DNA of 64,000 bases, taken from contig NZ_DS499577.1 in assembly GCF_000154465.1 (NCBI RefSeq), positions 432,013 to 496,012 on the forward strand, given 5' to 3'. Below, one piece after another: positions 24,905 to 34,254 of this stretch. Made by a program: the position numbers and the translations under genes. Below the pieces are notes generated by a model. It had not been told where the DNA came from. It worked only from the letters and a program-made list of their open reading frames with translations, and did no database searches. Source of the DNA: Alistipes putredinis DSM 17216 (GTDB lineage Bacteria; Bacteroidota; Bacteroidia; Bacteroidales; Rikenellaceae). The number at the start of each line of letters is the position of its first letter. The first letter of the stretch is position 1.

Positions 24905-25660
24905 ATGCGAGTATTCCACGGCTTCGAAAATCTGCCTTCGTTCCGTTCGCCGGCGGCTACCGTCGGATCGTACGACGGAGTTCATAGCGGACACCGGGTT
25001 TTGCTCGACCGGATTCGCCGGGAGGCGGCCGCTGTCGGGGGAGAAAGTATCGTGCTGACCTTCGCCCCGCATCCCCGCGTGACGCTCGGTACACAGGAGC
25101 GGTTGCGGCTGCTGACTTCGCTCGAAGAGAAGATATACCTGCTCGACCGGTTCGGAATCGACAATCTGATCGTGATTCCGTTCGACCGGGCCTTCAGCCG
25201 GATTCCTTCCGAGAGTTTCGTAAAGGACTATCTGATCGGGAAGGTGGGGGTGAAGAATCTGGTCGTCGGTTTCAACCACCGCTTCGGCCACGACAAGGAG
25301 GGAGATTACCGGCTGCTCAACGGATTGCATGACGAGTTCGGCTTCCGTGTGACGGAGATCGAGAAACAGGATGTCGATGCCGAGAAGGTGAGTTCGACGG
25401 TCATTCGTCGTCTGATCGAGCGGGGAGAGATGAATAAAGCTGCCCGGATGCTGTCGCATCCGTATCTGTTGGCAGGCGATGTGGACTGCGCAGGACATAT
25501 CGCCTCGGGAGAGGCTCTCAAGCTGCTTCCGCCTCCGGGTGAATATCCCGTGCGGATCGAAGGTAGGCCCGGTGTGCTTCGGATAACCGCCAAAGGTACT
25601 CCGGAATTATTGAGGACGGCGGGAAAAATGCCGTCGGGCCATATACTAATCGAGTTTTAA
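24905..25660 (+). CDS. FAD synthetase (FMN adenylyltransferase), RibF family without a recognisable riboflavin kinase domain
   Basis: 251 residues from ATG 24905. The nucleotidyltransferase motifs are clear: VGSYDGVHSGHR near residue 21, FAPHPRV near 54, and SSTVIRRLIERGEM near 162. Bifunctional RibF proteins continue with a kinase domain of over 110 residues bearing a PTAN motif. Here only about 75 residues follow, reading LAGDVDCAGHIASGEAL, and the PTAN signature is absent. The enzyme likely makes FAD from FMN only, or the tail has another role. It starts 7 bp after rex and 4 bp before the thioesterase. A RibD-like gene lies at 61182. Confidence 0.82.
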   Translation: MRVFHGFENLPSFRSPAATVGSYDGVHSGHRVLLDRIRREAAAVGGESIVLTFAPHPRVTLGTQERLRLLTSLEEKIYLLDRFGIDNLIVIPFDRAFSRIPSESFVKDYLIGKVGVKNLVVGFNHRFGHDKEGDYRLLNGLHDEFGFRVTEIEKQDVDAEKVSSTVIRRLIERGEMNKAARMLSHPYLLAGDVDCAGHIASGEALKLLPPPGEYPVRIEGRPGVLRITAKGTPELLRTAGKMPSGHILIEF

Positions 25661-25664
25661 CGCC

Positions 25665-26072
25665 ATGCTGACAAGAGATTTCAAATTCAGAGTCTGGTAT
25701 AAGGATACCGATCAGATGGGTATCGTACACCATTCGAATTACATCTGCTATTACGAAGCAGCCCGTTCGGAGCTGCTCCGCAGTTTCGGCTCTTCGTATG
25801 CCGATATGGAGGAGAAGGACGGCGTGATGATGCCGATTCTCGAAGTACACTCCAAGTACCTGCGTCCGGCTCATTACGACGAATTGATCACGGTTCGAAT
25901 TTCCCTCCGGGAGTTGCCGAAAGCGCGTATTACGTTCGAATACGAAATTTACAACGAAGCGGGCGAGCTGCTCAATACGGGTTCTACGGTTCTGGGTTTC
26001 ATCCACCGCGATACGCGGCGTCCCTGCCGGGCTCCGAAAGGATTTATGGAGCTGTTGGAAAAAAACCTGTAA
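25665..26072 (+). CDS. Acyl-CoA thioesterase, YbgC/4HBT hotdog family
   Basis: 135 residues. The hotdog-fold catalytic motif WYKDTDQMGIVHHSNYICYYE at about residues 11-31 carries the active-site Asp of the 4-hydroxybenzoyl-CoA thioesterase family. VHSKYLRPAHYDELI near 60 follows. It hydrolyses acyl-CoA thioesters in the cytoplasm, with substrate unknown. It is the last gene of the dnaN-led operon. Confidence 0.88.
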   Translation: MLTRDFKFRVWYKDTDQMGIVHHSNYICYYEAARSELLRSFGSSYADMEEKDGVMMPILEVHSKYLRPAHYDELITVRISLRELPKARITFEYEIYNEAGELLNTGSTVLGFIHRDTRRPCRAPKGFMELLEKNL

Positions 26073-26198
26073 TTCACGCTGTTTTTTTACGAATCGCCAG
26101 TCGATCATTTCGGTTTTTCCCAAGAGGAAGATATTTCGGATTTTCGTCGATGGAGAACCCCGGATGGGAGTTCCGTACGATTTTATCCGATATAAAAT

Positions 26199-26227
26199 AG
26201 CGGCGGCCCCGAAAAGGAGCCGCCGCT
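26199..26227. terminator. Terminator between thioesterase and htpG (convergent)
   Basis: Arms AGCGGCGGCCCC / GGAGCCGCCGCT with one mismatch around GAAAA. On the minus strand an A/T-rich tract (TATTTTATATC) follows. It sits 22 bp past the htpG stop. Confidence 0.78.
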
Positions 26228-26248
26228 TCGATATACGGTAATTTACTG

Positions 26249-28309
26249 CTATTTCTCGATCAGTGAGATACTGCGTTGGATGAACTCCGTCAGGTTTTTG
26301 CCCTTGAGTAATCCGTTGGAGAGCAATGCCAGGTCGATGATCTGTTTGACGAGCTTGTTCTCGCCGCCGATTTCGCGCAGGCGCGTATCGCGCTCGTCGC
26401 GCAGGGTAACGATCTTCTTCGAAAGCTCCTCGCGCGTCGATTTCTCCTCGGGCGTGAGTTCCTCCTCTTTCTTGCCTTTGACCACTTCGTCGAAACGGCG
26501 CTCTTCGGCAACCGCAGCATCGATCTTTTTGGTGATGGTCTTCAGCTTGTCGCCGTAGCTCTTCTCCACATCGGCCAGGATGTCGATCACGATGGGGTTG
26601 TTGCCATTGACGGCGATCGTGAAGTTATCGGGCATCTGGCTGTAGAATTGGCTCATACCTCCGCTGCTGATGGCTGCCATCTCCTTCATGCGCCGCATGA
26701 ATTCGTTCTGCGTAATCACCACGGGCGCAGCATCGGCCGCCATCGCTTCGAACGAAATGTTGTAGTGGATCTTCTCGTCCTTGGGCATCTGGCTTTCGAA
26801 TACGGGACGCATGATCTCCTGCTGGGCCTCGCTCAGGGACATCTTGAGCGTTTCGTCTTTCTGGATGAGCTTGTCGATCACGTCGCTGTCCACGCGCACG
26901 AAGCGGGCGTCCTTGTGTTTCGACTCGTACCAATTGACATAGTGGTTGTCGAGTTGTCCGTCCATAACCAGCACGTCATAGCCTTTGGCCTTGGCCGATT
27001 CGAGGAACGAATTTTTCTCTACGGGATCGTCCACATAGAGGAAAACGACCGTACCGTTCTTGTCGGTCTGGTTACCTTTGACGACCTCCTTGTACTCTTC
27101 GGCGGTGAAATACTTGCCCTCGGTCGTCTTCCACAGCATGAAACTCTCTGCCTTCTCGGCGAACTTTTCGTCGGTGATAATGCCGTATTCGATGAAGATC
27201 TTCAGATCGTCCCATTTCTGTTCGTAGTCCGCACGCATCGTCGTGAAGAGCTCCTGCAAGCGATCGGCCACCTTGCGGGTGATGTAGTTCGAAATCTTCT
27301 TGACATTCGAATCGCTCTGCAGGTAGCTGCGCGATACGTTCAGCGGAATATCCGGCGAGTCGATCACGCCGTGCAACAGGGTGAGGTATTCCGGTACGAT
27401 CCCCTCGACCTGGTCGGTCACATACACCTGATTGGAGTAGAGCTGGATCTTGTTTTTCTGAATTTCGAAGTTGTTCCGAATCTTCGGGAAGTAGAGGATA
27501 CCCGTCAGGTGGAACGGATAATCGATATTCAGATGAATCGAGAAGAGCGGCTCTTCACCTATGGGATAGAGTTCGTGGTAGAACTCCTTGTATTGCTCGG
27601 CGGTGATCTCGGTGGGTTTTACGGTCCACAGCGGGGCGATGTTGTTGATGATGTTGTCCTTGTTGGTATCGACGTATTTGCCGTCTTTCCACTCCTTCAC
27701 CTTGCCGAAAGCGATGGGAACGGGTAGGAAGCGGCAGTACTTGCGCAGCAGCTCTTCGACCTTCGAATCTTCGCCGTATTCGAGCGTATCGGCCGAAAGG
27801 TGCAGTACGATCGTGGTTCCCCGGTCGCGTTGCTCGGTCGTTTCCTCCATTTCGTATTCGGGCGATCCTTCGCAACTCCAGTGTACCGTCTTGGCGCCCT
27901 CCTTGTAGGAGCGGGTGAAAATCTCCACTTTGTCGGCGACCATGAAAGCGGAGTAGAAGCCCAGTCCGAAGTGGCCGATAATCGCCTGGTTCTTGTATTT
28001 CTCCATGAACTCCTCGGCGCTCGAAAAGGCGATCTGGTTAATATAGCGCTCCACCTCGTCGGCAGTCATGCCGATGCCCCGGTCGGTGACCGTCAGGGTT
28101 TTGGCATCCTTATCCGCCGAGACGCGGATCGTCAGGTCGCCCAGGTCGCCTTTTACGTCGCCCATCGAGGCCAGGGCCTTGAGTTTCTGCGTGGCATCCA
28201 CGGAGTTGGAGATCAGCTCACGCAGGAAGATTTCGTGGTCCGAATAGAGGAACTTTTTGATAACGGGGAAGATATTCTCGGTGGTAACCCCGATTTTTCC
28301 GTTTTTCAT
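26249..28309 (-). CDS. htpG: HSP90-family molecular chaperone HtpG
   Basis: 686 residues. The GHKL ATPase domain shows LRELISNSVDATQKL near residue 32, TDRGIGMTADEV near 78, GHFGLGFYSAFMVADKV near 110 and DRGTTIVLHL near 160. The middle and C-terminal dimerisation regions follow, including ADVEKSYGDKLK. The Asp of the ATP-contacting NSVDA and the Glu of RELIS are present, so it should be an active ATP-driven chaperone in the cytosol. It is monocistronic between terminators. The 220-bp upstream gap shows A/T-rich sequence but no good TAnnTTTG box. Confidence 0.96.
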   Translation of the reverse strand: MKNGKIGVTTENIFPVIKKFLYSDHEIFLRELISNSVDATQKLKALASMGDVKGDLGDLTIRVSADKDAKTLTVTDRGIGMTADEVERYINQIAFSSAEEFMEKYKNQAIIGHFGLGFYSAFMVADKVEIFTRSYKEGAKTVHWSCEGSPEYEMEETTEQRDRGTTIVLHLSADTLEYGEDSKVEELLRKYCRFLPVPIAFGKVKEWKDGKYVDTNKDNIINNIAPLWTVKPTEITAEQYKEFYHELYPIGEEPLFSIHLNIDYPFHLTGILYFPKIRNNFEIQKNKIQLYSNQVYVTDQVEGIVPEYLTLLHGVIDSPDIPLNVSRSYLQSDSNVKKISNYITRKVADRLQELFTTMRADYEQKWDDLKIFIEYGIITDEKFAEKAESFMLWKTTEGKYFTAEEYKEVVKGNQTDKNGTVVFLYVDDPVEKNSFLESAKAKGYDVLVMDGQLDNHYVNWYESKHKDARFVRVDSDVIDKLIQKDETLKMSLSEAQQEIMRPVFESQMPKDEKIHYNISFEAMAADAAPVVITQNEFMRRMKEMAAISSGGMSQFYSQMPDNFTIAVNGNNPIVIDILADVEKSYGDKLKTITKKIDAAVAEERRFDEVVKGKKEEELTPEEKSTREELSKKIVTLRDERDTRLREIGGENKLVKQIIDLALLSNGLLKGKNLTEFIQRSISLIEK

Positions 28310-28470
28310 CGTATCATGGTATTTTTTTAATTGAATTATTTATCGTTTTTTTGATACAGCGGACTTTGGTTGCCGCTGCCGAAGAGAGCCATTCTCTCGC
28401 ATGGATTCAACAAACGGTGTGCCACCTCCTCCGATATGACATTCTGTCATACGCTTCCTGACAAAATAGA

Positions 28471-28496
28471 GGCGGCAGGGAATCCTCCCCGCCGCC
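28471..28496 (-). terminator. Probable terminator of dnaE-trxA
   Basis: GGCGGC-A-GGG / CCC-C-GCCGCC hairpin with a 6-nt loop, followed on the minus strand by TCTATTTTGT. It lies 34 bp past the trxA stop. Confidence 0.6.
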
Positions 28497-28529
28497 GTAC
28501 GTGTTTCGTCGGCTCGTCTGCCGAAAGTA

Positions 28530-28844
28530 TTAGAGCAATTTTTCGAGTTTCTTTACCAGGTCGGCTTTCGTGCAGGCACCCACCTGTTTGTCCACGACCT
28601 GTCCGCCCTTGATGAACACGATCGTCGGAATGTTGCGGACCATGAACTTGCCCACGATGTCGTCGTTGTTGTCCACGTCGCATTTGCCGATGACCGCACG
28701 GCCTTCGTATTCGCCGGCCAACTCGTCGATGATCGGGCTGATCATGCGGCAGGGACCGCACCATTCCGCCCAAAAGTCGATGACTACCGGAAGCTGGGAT
28801 GCGGAGATCTCCTCGAAATTGTCTTTTGTGATTGCTAATGCCAT
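28530..28844 (-). CDS. trxA: Thioredoxin
   Basis: 104 residues with the active site WCGPC at about 29-33, preceded by VVIDFWAEWC and followed by the cis-Pro motif near IPTIVFIKGGQ (about 74). There is no signal peptide, so this is a cytoplasmic thioredoxin reducing protein disulfides. An extra Cys occurs near the C-terminus (VGACTKADL), and CDVDNN holds another. It begins 28 bp after the dnaE stop on the same strand and is probably cotranscribed. Confidence 0.95.
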   Translation of the reverse strand: MALAITKDNFEEISASQLPVVIDFWAEWCGPCRMISPIIDELAGEYEGRAVIGKCDVDNNDDIVGKFMVRNIPTIVFIKGGQVVDKQVGACTKADLVKKLEKLL

Positions 28845-28872
28845 AATTTTTTAGATGTTTTGATTATAAGTA

Positions 28873-31800
28873 TTAAACGATAGTATATTTGATTTCATTG
28901 TCCTCGAGGAACGAAACGAGGTTCGACGTGAGGCTCACCTTGTGCCGTTTGGAGAACATATTCACGCTTACCTGCGCATCCCGGTCATAGACATTCACCC
29001 GCAGCGTGGTCGATCCTTCGGACTCTTTGATGCGGTGCGTCAGCTCCTCGATCATTTCACGCGTGATGTCTTCGATCGCCAATTGGATATACATCTCCTT
29101 AATCATCGTGTCGCGCATTTCGGAGAGCTGTACCATCGAAGTAATCTTGAATTCCAGCTCCTTGTCGTTGTAGGGCTTGGGTTGGACCTTGCCCCGGATG
29201 AAGAGGAAATAGTCGTTGAACAGGTATTTGCGGAAATTTTCGTAGTCCTTGCTGAAAAGCGCAAATTCGTGCGTGCCGTTGTAGTCTTCAAGCGTGAATT
29301 TTCCCCAGGGTTTGCCCGTCTTGGTAACGAGGTTCTGCGTGGCGATCACCATCCCCGCCACGGCAATCTCCTGTCCGCGCAGGGATTCCAGGTTGTCAAG
29401 ATCCGAAAGCTGCGTCTTACACATATTGCGGATAATCACCGCATAATCGTCCAGCGGGTGAGCCGAGAGGTAGAGTCCGATCATCTCGCGCTCCTTGCCC
29501 AGCGTTTCGAGCGTGCTCCAGTCCTGACAGGCCGGAATCACGGGATGCTGAATATCCACGACCCCTTCGCCGCCTCCGAAAAGGCTTTGCTGGGCATTGT
29601 CTTTCTCGCTTTGGAACCGCTGCCCGTAGCGTACCAGTTGCTCGATGAAGGTCGTCGAACTGGAGTCGCGCAGATCGGTGCCGAAGAATTTGCAGCGGTG
29701 GAACCCGGAGATCGAGTCGAAGCCGCCCGCATAGGCGATGTTTTCGAGGCATTTGCGGTTTACGGCCGTATAATTCACCCGTTCGAAGAAATCGTATATG
29801 TCCTTGAATTTGCCGTTCTTGTTCCGCTCCGCGACGATGCTCTCCACAGCCGCCTCGCCGACGCCTTTCACCGCAGCCAGGCCGAACCGCACGTCGCCCG
29901 CCTTGTTCGAGGAGAAGTTGTTGAGCGATTCGTTGATGTCGGGCCCAAGCACCCGGATACCCATGCGCTTGCACTCGTTCATGTAGAGCGTAATCTGCTT
30001 GATGTCCGAAAGGTTGCGGCTGAGCAGCGCGGCCATGAATTCGGAAGGGTAGTGCGCTTTCAGATAGCCCGTCTGATAGGCAATGTAGGCGTAGCAGGTC
30101 GAGTGCGACTTGTTGAAGGCATACGATGCGAACGCTTCCCAGTCGCCCCAGATCTTTTCGCAAATTTTGGCGTCGTGCCCGCGCTTGCTGCATCCTTCGA
30201 TGAACTTGGGCTTCATCTTGTCCAGTACCGCACGCTGTTTTTTACCCATCGCTTTGCGGAGCGTATCGGCTTCGCCGCCGGTAAACCCGGCAAGCTTCTG
30301 CGAGAGCAGCATGACCTGCTCCTGATAAACCGTGATGCCGTAGGTGTCGCTCAGGTACTCCTCCATATCGGCGATGTCGTACGTCACCGGCTCCAGTCCG
30401 TGCTTGCGGGCGATGAAGTTGGGAATATACTCCATCGGTCCCGGGCGGTAGAGGGCGTTCATGGCGATCAGGTCCTCGAAACGGTTGGGTTTCAGGTTGC
30501 GCAGATGTTTTTTCATACCGGGGGACTCGAACTGGAACAGGCCGGTCGTATCGCCGCGGCTGAAAACCTCGTAGGTCGGGGCGTCGTCCAGCGGAATGTT
30601 GTCGATATCTACGTCGATGCCGTGCACGTTTTTGACGTTGGTTACGGCATCCTTGATGATCGAGAGGGTGCGCAGTCCCAGGAAGTCCATTTTGATCAGG
30701 CCGACGCTCTCGACCTCTTTGCCCTCGAACTCCACGACGTTCAGATCGGCGTCCTTGGCGATAGCCATCGGAGCGAAATTCTCCAGGTCGTCCTGCCCGA
30801 TGATTACACCGCAGGCATGCACACCGGTCTGCCGAATCGAGCCTTCGAGCTTTTCGGCGTATTTGAGCGTATTGCGGATCAACTGGTTCGGGGATTCCCG
30901 TTCGGCGGCCAGTTCCGGCGACTCCTTGTAGCAGAAGTCGAAAGGCGTTTCTCCGGCCTTCTTGTCGGGCGTAACCTTGTCGGGTACCAGTTTAGCCAGC
31001 CGGTCGCTCTCCGAGAGGGCCAGCTTCTGCACGCGGGCCACGTCGCGGATCGCCAGCTTGGGCGCCATCGTACCGAACGTCACGATCTGGGCCACGCGTT
31101 TCTGCCCGTACTTGTGCACGCAGTAATGCAGCACGTCGTCGCGGCCGTCCTCGTCGAAATCGACATCGACATCCGGCAGGGAGATACGCTCGGGATTCAG
31201 GAAGCGCTCGAACAGCAGGTCGTATTTCAGCGGATCTATGTTGGTAATTTTCAGACAGTAGGCCACAACCGATCCGGCTGCCGAACCACGGCCCGGTCCG
31301 ACCGACACGCCCATTTCGCGAGCCGCGCGGATATAGTCCCATACGATGAGGAAGTAACCCGGGAATCCCATCCATTCGATCGTACTCAATTCGTACCGGA
31401 TGCGTTTCTCGACCTCTTCGCTCAATTCGGCGCCATAGCGCAGGTGGGCTCCTTTGTAGGTCAGGTCTTTCAGGTAGCAGAACTGTTTGGCCGTCATCAA
31501 CTTTTCGCTGCGCTCCTTGCTCTCCTCCGCCCAGGCATCGAGTTCTTCGACGCTGTGGCAGGCATCGATTCGCGCCAGCTCTTCCTGATCTTCGATCTTC
31601 TTGACGAGCGATTCGCGCAACTCCTCGAAAGGCATGTGGAACTCCGGCGGCGGAGGGAAGTTGGGCATCAGAGGCGCATGGGTGAGTTTGTACTCCTCGA
31701 CCTTGTCGGCGATCTCGAGCGTGGTGGCGAGTGCTTCGGGATGGTCGGGGAAGAGCTGCGCCATCTCTTCGGGCGATTTCAGATACTCCTGGAACGTATA

Positions 31801-32532
31801 GCGCATCCGATTGGGATCGTCCAGGTCGCGGCCGGTATTGAGGCAGATCAGATGATCGTGCGCCACGGCGTCTTCGGCCAGAATGAAATGCACGTCGTTC
31901 GAGCAGATGTATTTGACTCCGCATTTGGCCGACAGCTCCAGCAGGGCCTTATTGACCAGCAACTGATTCTCGTACACGTCGGCGTCCTTGCGCGGATCGC
32001 CCGACGGATGGAGCTGCAACTCCAGGTAATAGTCGTCCCCGAAGATGCTTTTGAACCAGCGCACGACCTGTTCAGCCTCCTCCATGTCGTTGCGCATGAT
32101 GGCCTGGGGAACTTCGCCGCCCAGACATGCCGAGCAGCAGATCAATCCCTCGTGGTATTGTTCCAGCAGTTTCTTGTCGATACGGGGCTTGTAATAGAAT
32201 CCTTCGGTAAAGGAGTAGGATACGATCTTGCAGAGATTGTGGTAACCCGTGAGGTTCTTGGCCAGCAGAATCAGGTGATCGCCCGCCTTCTCGTCCTTGT
32301 CCTTTTCGAAGCGGTTGCGCACGACGTAGGTTTCGCACCCCAAAATAGGCTTGATGCCCGCATCGGTGGCGACGTCGTGGAAGTTCTTGACGCCGTACAT
32401 ATTGCCGTGGTCGGTAATGGCCAGAGCCTTCATACCGAGGGCTTTGGCTCGTTTGATGAGCGGCGATATGGCCGCTGCGCCGTCCAAGATGGAATATTGC
32501 GTATGTACGTGTAAATGGACGAAATCCGGCAT
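28873..32532 (-). CDS. dnaE: DNA polymerase III alpha subunit
   Basis: 1219 residues from the ATG complementing 32530-32532 (MPDFVHLHVHTQYS). The open frame extends 68 codons upstream into a repeat and is not coding. The PHP domain shows HLHVHTQYSILDGA and ITDHGNMYG. The polymerase palm has GPGRGSAAGSVVAY and PDVDVDFDEDGRDDV with the catalytic aspartates, and the helix-hairpin-helix and OB-fold (EIAVAGMVIATQN) regions are present near the C-terminus. It is the replicative polymerase core working with the DnaN clamp. A degenerate promoter module lies directly upstream and trxA follows. Confidence 0.96.
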   Translation of the reverse strand: MPDFVHLHVHTQYSILDGAAAISPLIKRAKALGMKALAITDHGNMYGVKNFHDVATDAGIKPILGCETYVVRNRFEKDKDEKAGDHLILLAKNLTGYHNLCKIVSYSFTEGFYYKPRIDKKLLEQYHEGLICCSACLGGEVPQAIMRNDMEEAEQVVRWFKSIFGDDYYLELQLHPSGDPRKDADVYENQLLVNKALLELSAKCGVKYICSNDVHFILAEDAVAHDHLICLNTGRDLDDPNRMRYTFQEYLKSPEEMAQLFPDHPEALATTLEIADKVEEYKLTHAPLMPNFPPPPEFHMPFEELRESLVKKIEDQEELARIDACHSVEELDAWAEESKERSEKLMTAKQFCYLKDLTYKGAHLRYGAELSEEVEKRIRYELSTIEWMGFPGYFLIVWDYIRAAREMGVSVGPGRGSAAGSVVAYCLKITNIDPLKYDLLFERFLNPERISLPDVDVDFDEDGRDDVLHYCVHKYGQKRVAQIVTFGTMAPKLAIRDVARVQKLALSESDRLAKLVPDKVTPDKKAGETPFDFCYKESPELAAERESPNQLIRNTLKYAEKLEGSIRQTGVHACGVIIGQDDLENFAPMAIAKDADLNVVEFEGKEVESVGLIKMDFLGLRTLSIIKDAVTNVKNVHGIDVDIDNIPLDDAPTYEVFSRGDTTGLFQFESPGMKKHLRNLKPNRFEDLIAMNALYRPGPMEYIPNFIARKHGLEPVTYDIADMEEYLSDTYGITVYQEQVMLLSQKLAGFTGGEADTLRKAMGKKQRAVLDKMKPKFIEGCSKRGHDAKICEKIWGDWEAFASYAFNKSHSTCYAYIAYQTGYLKAHYPSEFMAALLSRNLSDIKQITLYMNECKRMGIRVLGPDINESLNNFSSNKAGDVRFGLAAVKGVGEAAVESIVAERNKNGKFKDIYDFFERVNYTAVNRKCLENIAYAGGFDSISGFHRCKFFGTDLRDSSSTTFIEQLVRYGQRFQSEKDNAQQSLFGGGEGVVDIQHPVIPACQDWSTLETLGKEREMIGLYLSAHPLDDYAVIIRNMCKTQLSDLDNLESLRGQEIAVAGMVIATQNLVTKTGKPWGKFTLEDYNGTHEFALFSKDYENFRKYLFNDYFLFIRGKVQPKPYNDKELEFKITSMVQLSEMRDTMIKEMYIQLAIEDITREMIEELTHRIKESEGSTTLRVNVYDRDAQVSVNMFSKRHKVSLTSNLVSFLEDNEIKYTIV

Positions 32533-32566
32533 AATTCGAAAATTTATGGTTTTGGGCCGTCCTTTG

Positions 32567-32641
32567 CGAAGGTACGGAAAAGTCGCGGGCAGAAGCAAAT
32601 TTATCTGCGTCTTGCCGATGCTTAAGGCGAAGTCAAAGGTA
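32567..32641 (-). repeat. Promoter-bearing palindromic module, degenerate copy C (upstream of dnaE)
   Basis: Minus-oriented, 75 bp long, with boxes TACCTTCG (32574-32567) and TACCTTTG (32641-32634). The core GCAAATTTATCTGC keeps most of the palindrome. It is 35 bp from the dnaE start. Both boxes fit or nearly fit TAnnTTTG, so either could drive dnaE. Confidence 0.6.
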
Positions 32642-33071
32642 ATGAAAAAATATGAAAGAATTTCCGTATTTCCAAGTAAAAATTGCCCGAACGATTCTAC
32701 GTTGTTGAAAATGACGGGATAGGAAATATGTGGCAAAAATCTTGCAGCATTCCGAAAAAAAACGTATCTTGTTGATAGCCGGATTTATCCGGTCCTGCAT
32801 CGCCCGTTTTCGCCGGGTACGAACGGAGTTCGGAACCGGGAGCACGGAAGTTCGAAGAACCGAAAAACGACGGGATGCAAAGATTTAATAAAAAATGTGG
32901 ACCTCGTTGGAAATACGGTACTCCGAGTACCCGCATTTTAGGAAAGGTCTGAATTTTAATGCGGCCAGAGGATGCGAATAAATGTCCTTCGGATTCGATG
33001 CTGCGATTGTCAAACTGTTACATCGAAAGATATAATGGCCGAATAAATATATCACCTAAACAGCGATGATT
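32642..33071. other. Intergenic region between divergent dnaE and DUF2007 genes
   Basis: 430 bp with no gene seen. It contains a hairpin GGTACT-CCG-AGTACC (32917-32931). Overlapping its end is a longer-range pair CCGCATT (32931-32937) / AATGCGG (32958-32964). No clear promoter box for the downstream gene was found. Confidence 0.4.
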
Positions 33072-33284
33072 ATGAAAGATGAAAAATTAGTCGTGTTGAG
33101 AGAGTGGAACTCTGTCACCGAAGCCGAAATGGCCAAATCGATTCTGGACGGAGCCGGAATTTTTTCGACGATCCGCAACGAATATATGTCGGCGATCTAT
33201 CCCATCGGCACGATGCCGGCACAGCTCGTGGTCAAGGAGGAAGATGCGAAGCGGGCTGCCGAATTGCTCGACAAAATGCCGTAA
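33072..33284 (+). CDS. DUF2007 family small protein
   Basis: 70 residues when started at the second ATG (MKDEKLVVLREWNSVTEAEM); an ATG two codons upstream is possible. The pattern VLREWNSVTEAEMAKSILDGAGI and a C-terminal AQLVVKEEDAKRAAELLDKMP match DUF2007, a small ferredoxin-like fold described as a putative prokaryotic signal-transducing protein. Real function is unknown. It stands alone. The following 229 bp to the convergent aroE stop shows no clear terminator. Confidence 0.78.
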   Translation: MKDEKLVVLREWNSVTEAEMAKSILDGAGIFSTIRNEYMSAIYPIGTMPAQLVVKEEDAKRAAELLDKMP

Positions 33285-33513
33285 TTTATTATTTTGCAGC
33301 TATTCAAGGAGTTCGGGAAGCTCTTAAAGAAGCCCCCGAATTCCTTATGAACGGCTCGGAACAACCTCTGTTGCTTGCGACTTTCGAACGGTTCGGAGAA
33401 GGGGCGAAACTGCGTACCGAAAACGTCGATTCATAGCTTCAGGTCCGGAGAACGAAGTCGTCGGAAATGAAACCGGCTTCGATAAGATCGGTCGAGCCGT
33501 GTCGGAGGATCCC

Positions 33514-34248
33514 TTATCGGTTCCATATGGCCCAGGCAGCTTCCGCCTGCCCTACGAGCATGTCGAGTCCGTTGCACGTGTGTGCTCCCCGTTGCGCTCC
33601 GTATTGCAGAAACAGCGTTTCGGCCGGGTTGTAGATCAGGTCGAAAAGATAGTGGGAGGGCGTGACGAAAGCGTACGGAATGCGGGGCGCCTCTTCGACA
33701 TTCGGATGCATCCCGACTGGGGAGGCATTGATAATGAGCCGATGCGAACCGATTACTTCATCCGATACTTCGTCGTACGTATAATTTCCCGTTGCCGGAT
33801 TCCGCGATACTAGATCGAACGGAATTTCCATCTGTGCCAATACATATTGCACGGCTTGCGACGCCCCGCCCGTGCCCAGTACCAATGCCCGTTCGGGACG
33901 CTCCCCGCCGAGAAATGTTTCGAGGGAGACGCGAAGTCCCGTCACATCCGTATTATAACCCGTCAGACGTCTGCCTTCACAGCGCACGCAATTGACGGCC
34001 CCGATCATCCGGGTTTCCGGCGAAAGATCGTCCAGATAGGGTATGATCTGTTGTTTATAGGGAATCGTGACATTGAATCCCCGCAGTTCGGGCTGCGCTT
34101 CCAGCAAAGCGGGCAACTCCTCGATCGTTTTCAATTCGTAAAGGTCGTACCGGCAATCCGCAATGCCTTCGCGTGCGAATTTATCGGCGAAATACCGGGC
34201 TGAAAACGAGTGTCCCAGCGGGTAGCCTATCAGACCGTAGCGTTTCAT
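33514..34248 (-). CDS. aroE: Shikimate dehydrogenase
   Basis: 244 residues. Shikimate-binding GHSFSARYFADKF is near residue 13, the catalytic Lys is in FNVTIPYKQQI near 65, GAVNCV near 83 and NTDVTG near 98. The NADP Rossmann motif is GTGGASQAV near 125. It reduces 3-dehydroshikimate to shikimate in the chorismate pathway in the cytoplasm. It starts 6 bp after the DUF368 gene, so the two are likely one transcript. At 244 residues it is slightly short, as is common in Bacteroidetes. Confidence 0.93.
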   Translation of the reverse strand: MKRYGLIGYPLGHSFSARYFADKFAREGIADCRYDLYELKTIEELPALLEAQPELRGFNVTIPYKQQIIPYLDDLSPETRMIGAVNCVRCEGRRLTGYNTDVTGLRVSLETFLGGERPERALVLGTGGASQAVQYVLAQMEIPFDLVSRNPATGNYTYDEVSDEVIGSHRLIINASPVGMHPNVEEAPRIPYAFVTPSHYLFDLIYNPAETLFLQYGAQRGAHTCNGLDMLVGQAEAAWAIWNR

Positions 34249-34254
34249 AAGGTT

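Noticed and set aside
28942..32514. A 1190-codon open frame antisense to dnaE
   Set aside because: It mirrors the dnaE gene, lacks any recognisable domain, and comes from codon bias in a G+C-rich gene. Similar antisense frames lie over glmS, glyA, the RND pump and the TolC gene.
32533..32736. 68-codon extension of dnaE
   Set aside because: It reads through repeat module C; the PHP domain begins right after the ATG at 32532.
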